A DNA stretch of 64,000 nucleotides. It comes from Antedon mediterranea (Eukaryota; Echinodermata; Crinoidea; Comatulida; Antedonidae). The translations under genes were made by a program, and so were the position numbers. The stretch is taken from positions 35,396,501 through 35,460,500 of the forward strand of contig NC_092672.1 of the NCBI RefSeq assembly GCF_964355755.1, given 5' to 3'. This document shows, piece by piece, positions 8,588 through 20,400 of this stretch (within the stretch, counting starts at the first letter, position 1; every line of letters starts with the position of its first letter). Under the pieces are notes generated by a model. That model did not search any database and had not been told where the DNA came from. It was given only the letters and a program-made list of their open reading frames with translations.

Positions 8588-10560
8588 GGTTTGAGGAGTA
8601 AAGATAATGACTCTGAAAATAATCAAATTAATATACCTACATTTTGTGGATGAAGTTTTTTTATGGTAGTATTGTATTTGTTAATCCATGATTGGCGTAG
8701 CTTGCCCCATATAGGGGTAATTTGTGTGGTCCTTTTTAATTTTAACAGGATTTTTGCCAAATAAACCATACCTTACATTACTGTATTTTACACCCCCGCA
8801 TGCATTCAAGCTAATCATATATAGTACCCACGATTAGTATATTTAGGGCATAATTAAAGATGTCAATCAAAAGAACATGTCAACTTATATTGAAGTTGAA
8901 ATGTCTTTTTATATTTATTGGTACACAAAATAACTGAAAGAACATTTAATTTTCACTTGAGCTCCTGTGAATTCTGTTTCGGAAAATGGTTTCTATAGGA
9001 AGGGCCTACAAAATTAAATTGTTTAATAGCAACATATTATATTCAATACAATAAGTTACAGTATTGTATGTAAGGCACACTAACATGAATTTATTCTGTG
9101 AATATCTAAGCAAAGGTATAGATGCAAGTCGAATAACTTACCAGTACTATTAACTTACCAATACGTGATTAACACGAAATGATCACCAACAGTGACACAA
9201 TTAGAAGTTGGTAAAAAGCAGCAGCAAAGCAGGAGTTTGTTTTATGTAATTTGAATAGTATTTAATAGTCGACCTCATTTGCACTAAAATACTGTGGGAA
9301 ATGAATATAATTATTTTAAAAGAAAATAAATAAATAATTCGTTTTGTTTCATGGTTAAAACCCCTTTTTCAGTGGTCAGGCAATTTCTATGGGGTCATTA
9401 ATATTCATGAGCTTCTTGGCATTTCCTGTTTTTGGTATAACATGATACCTCTACTGCTGATCAAATTATATCATTTTTTTTTTCTCAGTAGCCGTGTTGT
9501 TTTAGTTGATTTCTGAAAAAATCAATTGTTTTGCATACAATACTTGTTTCCTTGTTTCGTTTTAGGAATTAGGAAAATATTTCCTTATATGGTCATCTAC
9601 TTTTAGACCAGCACTTAAAGTGATAAACTATTTAAAATTATAAATTAAGTATAGGTTTATCTCAATAATTATTTATGAAATAATTTTGATGTTGAAAATG
9701 TTTGTAGTTGGTCGCTTTCTTGTAGATGCTTTAATTGTAGAATTTAATTTATTTGTTTATTTTCTGTGCATTGTTCTGGGTTTACCAAATAGTATAGGTG
9801 ACTCTATTCTTGCCTTTTATTATATTTCGTTTTTTCTTTGTATTGGCAGATTTGTATAAATGTGTTTGCCGAAATGAACAAAATAAATAAAATATGTCAA
9901 AAATGCCGAGTCTCTTCTGATTAGTTTCGGCAAGTGTGTGGTGTAAGTAGGAAAAATTACCTGTGATTTGTAGTATTAAAACCAATGCCAACTTTTACTA
10001 CAATTCATAATTTGAAACTATTTAGACATAATTCTCATATTGTCATTTCATTTGTCGTAATTTTTATATTTATTGTTACACAAATAACTGAAAGAATATT
10101 TATTTTTATAGGACACTCAGACGCAATTTTCACTCGAGCTGCAGTGAAATCTGTTTCGGAAAATGGTTTCTATAGTAAGGGCCTAACAAATTAAATTGTA
10201 TAATAGCAAAATATTATATTCAATACAATACTGTAACTTACAGTATTGTATGTAAGGCATATAAACATGAATTTATTTTGTGAATATCCAAGCAAAGGTA
10301 TACTATAGATGCGAGTGGTATAACTTACCAGTAATAACTTACCAATAAGTGATTAACACGAAATGATTACCAACAGTGACACTATTAGAATTTGGTAAAA
10401 AGCAGCAGCAAAACAGAAGTTTGTTTTATGTAATTTGAATAGTATTAGTAGTTGTTGACCATTGTCAAGAAGTCTAAATTTGCACTAAAATACGGTGGGA
10501 AATGAATATATGGTCAAATTTCAATGAGGGAAGTAAATATAAATTTAACATGAAACGATA
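8588..10560. repeat. 5' flank of copy 1, with an internal duplication
   Basis: The first 300 bp upstream of the start match the flanks of copies 2 (30302 on) and 3 (51495 on): AATTAATATACCTACATTTT, GGGGTAATTTGTGTG, TTTTAACAGGATTTTT, TACACCCC.GCATG. Beyond that, 8890-9310 and 10050-10510 are diverged duplicates of each other (GTTTCGGAAAATGGTTTCTA, TGAATTTATT.TGTGAATATC). Copies 2 and 3 have this segment only once. The intervening 9.3-10.0 kb shows nothing recognisable. The conserved flank may contain the promoter, but no TATA box stands out. Confidence 0.7.
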
Positions 10561-10919
10561 TATTATTATTGGTTGAATTTAATGTCCTTTATAAGGGAAA
10601 ACATTAATTTATTGAGTTTTTTTTTCTACGGAAGTGACTAACTAAAATAATCTATTCAAAGTCTGATTTAATTAATCTTAATTTTTTAAAGTTTTTTTGG
10701 GAAAATACACTTTAAGTTATGCATCAGGGATGTCTTCTGGATACAGGTGTACCAAAGGAGTATATGTATCACGTATCATTGGAACTGAGCAGAGTTCTAT
10801 TGAATCCGTTTTTGAAAATCGATTCATTAAGAAAACACATTCTATATATTGTATACTCTTCCCATGCATAATGCAGTTGAGGTGTTACGAGCGGTAGAAG
10901 TTACAGGTCCATCATCTCT

Positions 10920-11060
10920 CGTACAAATAGGTTTTGTAACAGCTTTTATCCAGCTGCCATTCGGGCACTGAAGTCAGTGATGTGACACTTTGTACATTGT
11001 TAGTTTTTCATTTATCTGTTTTTGTATATCTCAGAGCAAACATAGTGTTTATGCATATTT
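10920..11060 (+). mobile_element. Relic of a LINE ORF C-terminus
   Basis: The plus-strand frame at 10926-10985 reads NRFCNSFYPAAIRALKSVM and stops. The NSFxPxAIRxLN pattern is a typical end of CR1/L2-like LINE pol proteins in marine animals. Nothing upstream within 200 bp gives more of the protein, so this is a short relic next to the expanded cassette. Confidence 0.45.
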
Positions 11061-11123
11061 TATAAGATTGCTGTGTTGTAGGCCTAACAGTAATTAAACC
11101 TCATTCATTTTGTCTGTTTACTT

Positions 11124-11697
11124 GTTTCCCGTACACTTTCGTCTACGGGATCGAGGCGAAGCACTCAGTGCTTAAAAGCCCCTCTTGAAGATAAAATCAT
11201 ATTCAATATAATATATTAAATAGTAAATTTTCTTTTGGATGATCCAAAGTCGAATAAAATTCGTAAACTTACGTTTTTTACTCTAGCTTTCGCTGGTCAA
11301 CGACGCAGCTTAATCATGAGTGAGTCTCTGTGACTTGGACTTGTTACCATTAGATTTCGTATATGGTATAGCTTCAGCGGGTGGTTAGACCATGCAACGT
11401 TAAGTTTTGCTTTGAACGAGTTTACAGTAGAACATGAAACCACATCCGTGACAGAGCATTCCATAACTCTCATGGAGATGTGTCCCTCCTTATATTAAGA
11501 CGAGAGCTTATAAATTTAAGTTTATAAGGGTGTCCCCGGGCACGAGAGTCTGGATCAAATTCAAAAAATGTGTTTGAAATACAATAAAACCCTTTAATAA
11601 TTTTAAACACTTAGATAATATCCGCTCTCTGCCGTCTATATATCAAAGTGAGAAGACCAAGAATTCTCAAACGTTGTTCGTAAGGGATGTTACGTTT
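11124..11697 (-). mobile_element. 5'-truncated LINE fragment (reverse-transcriptase tail) inside the cassette
   Basis: The minus strand around 11690-11300 reads with a few stops: RLRILGLLTLIYRRQRADII, VFKIIKGFY, RARGHPYKLKF and LWNALS. This is the thumb and C-terminal tail typical of CR1/L2-like LINE reverse transcriptases. GTTTCCC occurs at both borders and is absent from the matching place in the 2.35 kb copy (about 2408), so it is a plausible target duplication. The insertion therefore post-dates the split of the two cassette copies. Confidence 0.65.
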
Positions 11698-12273
11698 CCC
11701 TTAAATTTATTTTCTATATTGGTATACTGGAGTTGACACTATTAATATTTCTTATTCAGTAACTCCACTAGTAGTAAATTACTGCAAATTACAGAATAGT
11801 GGGATCTCAATATAGTTACTGGCTATACACGCAGCTGCTGTGCTTATAGCCACATACTTTACAGAACTAGCACAGGACTGCCTATACACGCAAAACTAGC
11901 ATAAGACTATACACACAGCTGCTGTGTGTATATCCATGTTCTTTTACTTTGCTGAAATTTCAATAAATGGATGTAGCCTACAAAGAATTTTAAAGAATTA
12001 GCATTTTGTTACCGTTAATTTTGACGGTATTACGTTAGCTGTGTTTTCTTGATTTTAAGTGCAGTGCCAATAATCTTTTAAACTCCCAAATTTACAATGG
12101 GGGTCATTTAATTTAATGTATTCAAATTTGGCTATATGCACTACCTACTACCAATAATGATTTACTTGATAATTCAAGTTACAATTCACATTTAGTTGTT
12201 ACTGTGTTGTAACAGTAATTATTCATATTTTGGGTTTGTTGCATATTTTGCGCAATAATAAATAAAATGTTTT

Positions 12274-15200
12274 GAAGTTATTGATTTAGGCCTATGAAAT
12301 ACGGTTTGTAGAAGTTATTGATTTAGGCCTATGAAATACGGTTTGTAGAAGTTATTGATTTAGGTCTATGAAATACGGTTTGTAGAAGTTATTGATTTAG
12401 GCCTATGAAATACGGTTTGTAGAAGTTATTGATTTAGGCCTATGAAATACGGTTTGTAGAAGTTATTGATTTAGGCCTATGAAATACGGTTTGTAGAAGT
12501 TATTGATTTAGGCCTATGAAATACGGTTTTTAGAAGTTATTGATTTAGGCCTATGAAATACGGTTTGTAGAAGTTATTGATTTAGGCCTATGAAATACGG
12601 TTTGTAGAAGTTATTGATTTAGGCCTATGAAATACGGTTTGTAGAAGTTATTGATTTAGGCCTATGAAATACGGTTTGTAGAAGTTATTGATTTAGGCCT
12701 ATGAAATACGGTTTGTAGAAGTTATTGATTTAGGCCTATGAAATACGGTTTGTAGAAGTTATTGATTTAGGCTTATGAAATACGGTTTGTAGAAGTTATT
12801 GATTTAGGCTTATGAAATACGGTTTGTAGAAGTTATTGATTTAGGCCTATGAAATACGGTTTGTAGAAGTTATTGATTTAGGCCTATGAAATACGGTTTG
12901 TAGAAGTTATTGATTTAGGCCTATGAAATACGGTTTGTAGAAGTTATTGATTTAGGCCTATGAAATACGGTTTGTAAAAGTTATTGATTTAGGCCTATGA
13001 AATACGGTTTGTAGAAGTTATTGATTTAGGCCTATGAAATACGGTTTGTAGAAGTTATTGATTTAGGCCTATGAAATACGGTTTGTAGAAGTTATTGATT
13101 TAGGCCTATGAAATACGGTTTGTAGAAGTTATTGATTTAGGCCTATGAAATACGGTTTGTAGAAGTTATTGATTTAGGCCTATGAAATACGGTTTGTAGA
13201 AGTTATTGATTTAGGCTTATGAAATACGGTTTGTAGAAGTTATTGATTTAGGCTTATGAAATACGGTTTGTAGAAGTTATTGATTTAGGCCTATGAAATA
13301 CGGTTTGTAGAAGTTATTGATTTAGACCTATGAAATACGGTTTGTAGAAGTTATTGATTTAGGCCTATGAAATACGGTTTGTAGAAGTTATTGATTTAGG
13401 CCTATGAAATACGGTTTGTATAAGTTATTGATTTAGGCCTATGAAATACGGTTTGTAGAAGTTATTGATTTAGGCCTATGAAATACGGTTTGTAGAAGTT
13501 ATTGATTTAGGCCTATGAAATACGGTTTGTAGAAGTTATTGATTTAGGCCTATGAAATACGGTTTGTAGAAGTTATTGATTTAGGCCTATGAAATACGGT
13601 TTGTAGAAGTTATTGATTTAGGCCTATGAAATACGGTTTGTAGAAGTTATTGATTTAGGCCTATGACATACGGTTTGTAGAAGTTATTGATTTAGGCCTA
13701 TGACATACGGTTTGTAGAAGTTATTGATTTAGGCCTATGAAATACGGTTTGTAGAAGTTATTGAAATAGGCCTATGAAATACGGTTTGTAGAAGTTATTG
13801 ATTTAGGCCTATGAAATACGGTTTGTAGAAGTTATTGATTTAGGCCTATGAAATACGGTTTGTAGAAGTTATTGATTTAGGCCTATGAAATACGGTTTGT
13901 AGAAGTTATTGATTTAGGTCTATGAAATACGGTTTGTAGAAGTTATTGATCTAGGTCTATGAAATACGGTTTTAAGAAGTTATTGATTAAAGGCCTATGA
14001 AATACGGTTTGTAGAAGTTATTGATTAAAGGCCTATGAAATACGGTTTGTAGAAGTTATTGATTTAGGCCTATGAAATACGGATTGTATGATTATTGATT
14101 TAAGCCAATGAAATACGGTTTGTAGAAGTTATTGATTTAGGCCAATGAAATACGGTTCGTAGAAGTTATTGATTTAGGCCTATGAAATACGGTTTGTAGA
14201 AGTTATTGATTTAGGCCTATGAAATACGGTTTGTAGAAGTTATTGATTTAGGCCTATGAAATACGGTTTGTAGAAGTTATTGATTTAGGCCTATGAAATA
14301 CGGTTTGTAGAAGTTATTGATTTAGGCCTATGAAATACGGTTTGTAGAAGTTATTGATTTAGGCCTATGAAATACGGTTTGTAGAAGTTATTGATTTAGG
14401 CCTATGAAATACGGTTTGTAGAAGTTATTGATTTAGGCCTATGAAATACGGTTTGTAGAAGTTATTGATTTAGGCCTATGAAATACGGTTTGTAGAAGTT
14501 ATTGATTTAGGCTTATGAAATACGGTTTGTAGAAGTTATTGATTTAGGCTTATGAAATACGGTTTGTAGAAGTTATTGATTTAGGCCTATGAAATACGGT
14601 TTGTAGAAGTTATTGATTTAGACCTATGAAATACGGTTTGTAGAAGTTATTGATTTAGGCCTATGAAATACGGTTTGTAGAAGTTATTGATTTAGGCCTA
14701 TGAAATACGGTTTGTATAAGTTATTGATTTAGGCCTATGAAATACGGTTTGTAGAAGTTATTGATTTAGGCCTATGAAATACGGTTTGTAGAAGTTATTG
14801 ATTTAGGCCTATGAAATACGGTTTGTAGAAGTTATTGATTTAGGCCTATGAAATACGGTTTGTAGAAGTTATTGATTTAGGCCTATGAAATACGGTTTGT
14901 AGAAGTTATTGATTTAGGCCTATGAAATACGGTTTGTAGAAGTTATTGATTTAGGCCTATGAAATACGGTTTGTAGAAGTTATTGATTTAGGCCTATGAC
15001 ATACGGTTTGTAGAAGTTATTGATTTAGGCCTATGACATACGGTTTGTAGAAGTTATTGATTTAGGCCTATGAAATACGGTTTGTAGAAGTTATTGAAAT
15101 AGGCCTATGAAATACGGTTTGTAGAAGTTATTGATTTAGGCCTATGAAATACGGTTTGTAGAAGTTATTGATTTAGGCCTATGAAATACGGTTTGTAGAA

Positions 15201-15463
15201 GTTATTGATTTAGGCCTATGAAATACGGTTTGTAGAAGTTATTGATTTAGACCTATGAAATACGGTTTGTAGAAGTTATTGATTTAGGCCTATGAAATAC
15301 GGTTTGTAGAAGTTATTGATTAAAGGCCTATGAAATACGGTTTGTAGAAGTTATTGATTTAGGCCTATGAAATACGGTTTGTAGAAGTTATTGATTAAAG
15401 GCCTATGAATTACGGTTTGTAGAAGTTATTGATTTAGGCCTATGAAATACGGTTTGTAGAAGT
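12274..15463. repeat. 37-bp minisatellite, about 86 units, with higher-order structure
   Basis: Unit: GAAGTTATTGATTTAGGCCT followed by ATGAAATACGGTTTGTA. Most units are identical. Marked variants recur in the same order: GGCTTATG pairs near 13215/13252 and 14511/14548, GACCTATG at 13325 and 14621, GTATAAG at 13419 and 14715, GACATA pairs from 13665 and from 14998, and TTGAAATAGG near 13765 and 15097. The offset is 1296 bp for the first three and 1333 bp for GACATA, one unit more. So a block of about 35 units was duplicated within the array and one copy later changed by one unit. Confidence 0.95.
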
Positions 15464-15558
15464 ATTGTATTGTATTGTTTGTAGTTTAAAATCATAAATT
15501 GGTTTGTATGGGTGACGAATCCTGAGAGTTAGAAATATTATTGTCTGTGTTATTCACA

Positions 15559-16278
15559 ATGTTTAAGATTTAACACTGTATCAATCAATTGTTTGTAGAA
15601 CACTGTACTACAAATGTTTAAGATTTACCACTGTATCAATCAATTGTTTGTAGAACACTGTACTACAAATGTTTAAGATTTACCACTGTATCAATCAATT
15701 GTTTGTAGAACACTGTACTACAAATGTTTAAGATTTACCACTGTATCAATCAATTGTTTGTAGAACACTGTACTACAAATGTTTAAGATTTACCACTGTA
15801 TCAATCAATTGTTTGTAGAACACTGTACTACAAATGTTTAAGATTTACCACTGTATCAATCAATTGTTTGTAGAACACTGTACTACAAATGTTTAAGATT
15901 TACCACTCTATCAATCAATTGTTTGTAGAACACTGTACTACAAATGTTTAAGATTTACCACTGTATCAATCAATTGTTTGTAGAATACTGTACTACAAAT
16001 GTTTAAGATTTACCACTCTATCAATCAATTGTTTGTAGAACACTGTACTACAAATGTTTAAGATTTACCACTGTATCAATCAATTGTTTGTAGAACACTG
16101 TACTACAAATGTTTAAGATTTACCACTCTATCAATCAATTGTTTGTAGAACACTGTACTACAAATGTTTAAGATTTACCACTCTATCAATCAATTGTTTG
16201 TAGAACACTGTACTACAAATGTTTAAGATTTACCACTGTATCAATCAATTGTTTGGAGAATACTGTACTACAAATGTT
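15559..16278. repeat. 55-bp minisatellite, about 13 units
   Basis: Unit starts ATGTTTAAGATTTACCACTG and contains TATCAATCAATTGTTTGTAG; successive units are 55 bp apart (for example 15614 and 15669). CTCTATCA and CTGTATCA variants alternate irregularly. The single-copy counterpart is at about 3056-3112. Confidence 0.95.
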
Positions 16279-16279
16279 C

Positions 16280-16495
16280 AATAAAACCCGGAATATATGA
16301 AAATTAATCTGTACTCGGCGACAATAGTTTTTGTAATATCTATTTGAATTGTACGAGTTGTTATTTGAGATCCTTTTCTGTATGATGTAATTTGGCCCTT
16401 AAGACAGCGTTCCGCAACCTTTTTTGACCACGATCCTATTTTGGGTATTCTCGCGACCCAACATTGCGTATTTGAGCGAATTTTGTTACTCTTGA
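16280..16495. other. Cassette end, then a short hAT-like end sequence
   Basis: 16280-16405 matches 3117-3240 and closes the second cassette copy. At 16406 the text CAGCGTTCCGCAACC, followed by TTGACCACGATCC and CTCGCGACCC, resembles the terminus of hAT-Charlie-type elements. No matching right end was found, so it is a fragment at best. Confidence 0.4.
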
Positions 16496-17298
16496 GTGCC
16501 AGGAATATTGCGGGAATATACCATTACCATGCCGGTATGGTTTTCTGTGAGAACGGGTCGTCTTGGCATCATGCCGGCACCATGCCGGCATCGACATGAC
16601 CTGCTTTAGACCTAGTAATATTCTAGGGATATTCCCCGCAATGCCAGACGGGCATTCTGTGAGAGAACGTAACGCCGTTATATTCCGGGGTTCCCTGTCG
16701 AGGCTTCAGACACCTTGCGCGGTCAAGTGTATCACTTTGGCGCCGATTCAATTCAATTAACAATAATAATGTCGAACTGGAGGGATAATGAGATAAGAGA
16801 GCTGCTTAAAATAAGGGGACAAGAAGAAATTTGTAGCATAATCTATAGCAGGCCTAGGCCATATAGGCCTAGGCCTAGCTCTTTGTTGGTGCCTAACTAG
16901 CCTGACCCTTCGTCGCCTTGTAAATTGTACAGCCTTCTAAGGTGTTTTACAGATTGCCGATGACGGCTAATTAATTGCTGTACCTGTATAATATATGCAC
17001 AATATACTGTACATAGCATGTATTGCATAAATATGCTATAAAGGAAGATAATAATCTGTAACCTAACATTCGCCGCCATATATCCCTACTAGACAAAAAT
17101 AATAACAATAAAGGACGCCCTCAATAATTATTTTGTCAGAGACTTTTTATTGGCCGAATATGCCCGACTCCTTTCTCACAGAAAGCCGGTTTTTACCGGT
17201 TATATTTCCGGCACGATAGTCCGATGAGAATGGGTATATGCCGGTAACGATACCGGCACGACGCCAGCACTGTACCGGTATATTGCAGACACATCTGT

Positions 17299-18214
17299 AG
17301 CCCCTTTCTCACAGAGTTGTGTGCCAGGAATATTGCGGGAATATACCATTACCATGCCGGTATGGTTTTCTGTGAGAACGGGTCGTCTTGGCATCATGCC
17401 GGCACCATGCCGGCATCGACATGACCTGCTTTAGACCTAGTAATATTCTAGGGATATTCCCCGCAATGCCAGACGGGCATTCTGTGAGAACGTATTGCCG
17501 TTATATTCCGGGGTTCCCCCCGTCGAGGCTTTGACACCTTGCGCAGTCAAGTGTATCACTTTGGCGCCTATTCAATTCAATTAACAATAATAATGTCGAA
17601 CTGGAGGGATAATGAGATAAGCGAGCTGCTTAAAATAAGGGGACAAGAAGAAATGTGTAGCATAATCTAAGAAGGCTGTAGGCCTACAATTTACAAGGCG
17701 ACGAAAGGTCAGGCACCAACAAACAAAGAGCTAATGGCCTAGCCTAGCGGCCTATATTATAGGCCGCTAGGCTAGGCCATTAGCTCTTTGTTTGTTGGTG
17801 CCTGACCTTTCGTCGCCTTGTAAATTGTAGGCCTACAGCCTTCTAAGGTGTTTTACAGATTGCCGATGACGGCAAATTAATTGCTATACCTGTATAATAT
17901 ATGCACAATATACTGTACATAGCATGTATTGCATAAATATGCTATAAAGGAAGATAATAATCTGTAACTTAACATTCGCCGCCATATCATCGCTAGACAA
18001 AAATAATAACAATAAAGGGCGCCCTCAATAATTATTTTGTCAGAGACTTTTTATTGGCCGAATATGCCCGAGTCCTTTCTCACAGAAAGCCGGTATATAC
18101 CGGTTATATTTCCGGCACGATAGTCCGATGAGAATGGGTATATGCCGGTAACGATACCGGCACGACGCCAGCACTGTACCGGTATATTGCAGGCACATCT
18201 GTGAGAAAGGGGCT
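17299..18214. mobile_element. Nested Harbinger-like non-autonomous element (916 bp)
   Basis: Perfect 17-bp terminal inverted repeats, AGCCCCTTTCTCACAGA at the left and its exact reverse complement at the right. If the element is taken to start at GCCCC, the flanking triplets are GTA and TTA, close to the TWA target of PIF/Harbinger. It carries the same short Myb/SANT-like start (MSNWRDNEI, about 17594) as its host, and then a large perfect palindrome where the rest of the coding region should be. Superfamily assignment rests on this remnant and the target size. Confidence 0.65.
17671..17843. repeat. Perfect 173-bp palindrome (86-bp arms, 1-base centre)
   Basis: Bases 17671-17756 and 17758-17843 are exact reverse complements across a single T at 17757. 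I checked all 86 positions. The outer half of each arm (CCTTGTAAATTGTAGGC) is the normal element sequence, since the other copy has it once near 16915. The left arm is therefore an inverted duplication of the right. Confidence 0.97.
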
Positions 18215-18229
18215 TAAGAGAAAGGGGCT

Positions 18230-20090
18230 TTAGACAGCGGAGAGCCGCGTTGGGAAATATGACCGTTATCGCGAAATTTTCGACTTCGCATGACGTCATT
18301 AATTTTAGAAGCCCTCTCTCGGCACAGAGGCATCAACGTTTCGCGCGAAAACATTAGCATAAAGTATACGTCATTTTATAGCTGTTTAATAAACATTAAT
18401 AGGCGAAAAATTAACCATATATGGTAAGATCAGTTCCTTATATGTTTAAGATGTCGCAGGTCACCTAATTTTCGGAATAATTTGTTGGATTTGTTGTCAG
18501 TGACAGTTTCTTTCCAAAGTTCGTGTGCAGCCGTCAAACAAAGCTGAAGTTTTCTAACTTGTGTTTGTTTACAAATTTTCCATTAGTGGGATTTGCATCC
18601 CATACAGTGAATTACCAAAAAATCGGCGTATATGGATAGAGTAAGTATCAATAGTCTGTTTTACGTTAAAATTGGCTTGAAACCCTATTTAAAGCCCCAT
18701 TCCCTACGTTTTTTAGATCTAATTTAAGATCACAAACTATATTTAATGTAAAAATAATACTATATGGTCCTATTGCGATAACTTTTTTCGTCTTTAAACG
18801 GTTAAAAATGTGAAAAATAAATCGATTTTAATAATTATAGCGGCCCGCTATAAATCCCAAAATGCATTGCGCGCGGATTGATATTGTTGTTTTTCACCTG
18901 TAATTCGCCCACTTTTCGATCGATCGTGAAGCCAAAACAAATGGAAGACTCCTAACTTTTCAGCGAAAATACCGGGTTTTCCCTAATTTGTATCAACGGA
19001 GTCTGGCAAAAATAGAAAGACAATTAATGTAGCAACTATACAACGTCAGGCTAGGTATATAGCTAGCGTACGATGTTCGTACGTTACCGATGTTTACCAG
19101 CTAGGCCTACAAAACTAAGCCTAGCTAGGCTAGGCCTGAGACCGTCCACGAGAGGTCGATCGCCGCGAGCTACTTAGGTAGTGCATTGTTTCTCACTTTT
19201 TATCATAATTTACCATAAAACGTACATTTAAGACAAGGAATGACATGGTTTAATGTTTTTAAAGTGATATATATGTATTATTTTCCAAAAAACGTCCAAA
19301 ATTGCAGGGAAGGGGTCTTTAAGCTTCCTACAGCGAACATTTTAAAAAAGGTCCTCATTTCACATAATTGTTACGTCTCGCGGCACTAGTTCCGTCGTGT
19401 GTGGTGCATGGTGTGTTGATTGTGGTTGTTGCAGGTGTGGGTGTGGGCACGACCTGGTGGATCGTTGTCGTAATATCGGCCTAGGCTTAGCCTTAGTAAC
19501 ATGTTGATAATTAAAATACTTTAGTTACAATTTAGTATTATTAAAGTTTCGTTAATCCTACTCTATATTGAATATGCGTTGGGAAGGTTTTAAAAAGATA
19601 ATTAAGCCAATCGCAGCCTGACATATAGTTAAATATCCTCATTATTGGCAACTGATGGGTACAATTTATTTACTGTATTAATAATTATACAATAAATATA
19701 CAGACACAAGGAAGTTTTGTGTTTAGTGCTTTTTTATGGTAGGCCTACAGTACAGTCATATTTTATCTGAATATGTTTTCAGGTTGTGGAATAATTATAT
19801 AATTATACAGTATTTAAGAAAATGTTTTCGTCATAGTGACAATTATTTAAATAGTTCTTTACATTTCAGCTATTCATTTTCATTTCAGGTTTTTTGTTGG
19901 TATCAAGATTTTCTATCTTGTTCTTCAATATGAGGTTGGACGGTGGAAGCTGTAAAGTGGTTTTCTCGATTTCAATATCATTGCTGATAGTTTTTCATTT
20001 TATTCGCTAATATAACATATAAATTTATATTCATTTAAGTTGTAGAAGTGTTTCAGATCAGTAAATTTTTATAAAGATATAATTAATTAA
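18230..20090. other. No gene recognised
   Basis: Mixed sequence without a supported reading frame. At 18583-18602 there is TTAGTGGGATTTGCATCCC, the same motif that borders the inverted-repeat element at 23.3-25.6 kb; its mirror is at about 26985-27003. 18840-18960 is comparatively GC-rich. Nothing else supported. Confidence 0.4.
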
Positions 20091-20094
20091 GTTG

Positions 20095-20400
20095 CAATTG
20101 ATTGATTGATTTACTTTATTAACCAGAGTCGCACAGATGCATACAATATAAACATAAAACAATCATAAAATCAGTACAACAGTAAGACTCAAGTAAAAAT
20201 GATATCTCAAAAAGTACATATGGTGGCATATTTTATATTTACAGTATTAGGCCTTTCGATTTTTTTATGTCTGATGAACAAGGTGCTATTAGAAGTTTTT
20301 ATATACAGTAGTATTTACTATTTGTATCAGTAATTGTTTGAAAGGTTATATTTTTTCACATCCTGTATATGTATACATAAAAAGAAAAAATGTATTGCTT
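20095..20400 (-). mobile_element. LINE 3'-end fragment
   Basis: On the minus strand the sequence ends GGTTAATAAAGTAAATCAAT with a (CAAT)n-type tail, at 20095-20130. A poly(A)-like AATAAA plus a short microsatellite tail is characteristic of CR1/L2-type LINE 3' ends. No coding sequence is recognisable beyond it, so the copy is severely 5'-truncated; the upstream limit is uncertain. Confidence 0.45.

Larger units (their letters stand above)
16497..18229. mobile_element. Outer Harbinger-like element, host of the nested copy
   Basis: The sequence 16497-17298 is a near-duplicate of the interior of 17299-18214. Its right terminus stops at CACATCTGT (about 17297) and resumes after the nested copy as AGAGAAAGGGGCT (18217-18229), so the second copy inserted into this one's right inverted repeat. 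An ATG at about 16769 opens a remnant frame, MSNWRDNEIRELLKIRGQEE, resembling the start of the Myb/SANT-like (trihelix) protein of PIF/Harbinger transposons. It stops soon after, so the element is internally deleted and non-autonomous. The left terminus is diverged or lost. Confidence 0.6.

Noticed and set aside
12274-16278. CRISPR-like array
   Set aside because: Units are contiguous with no unique spacers and the setting is a eukaryotic genome; these are minisatellites.
16402-18239. AGACAGCG at both 16402 and 18232 as an 8-bp target duplication of a hAT element around the Harbinger pair
   Set aside because: The left hAT-like end would itself include the CAGCG and no right terminus is present; probably chance.
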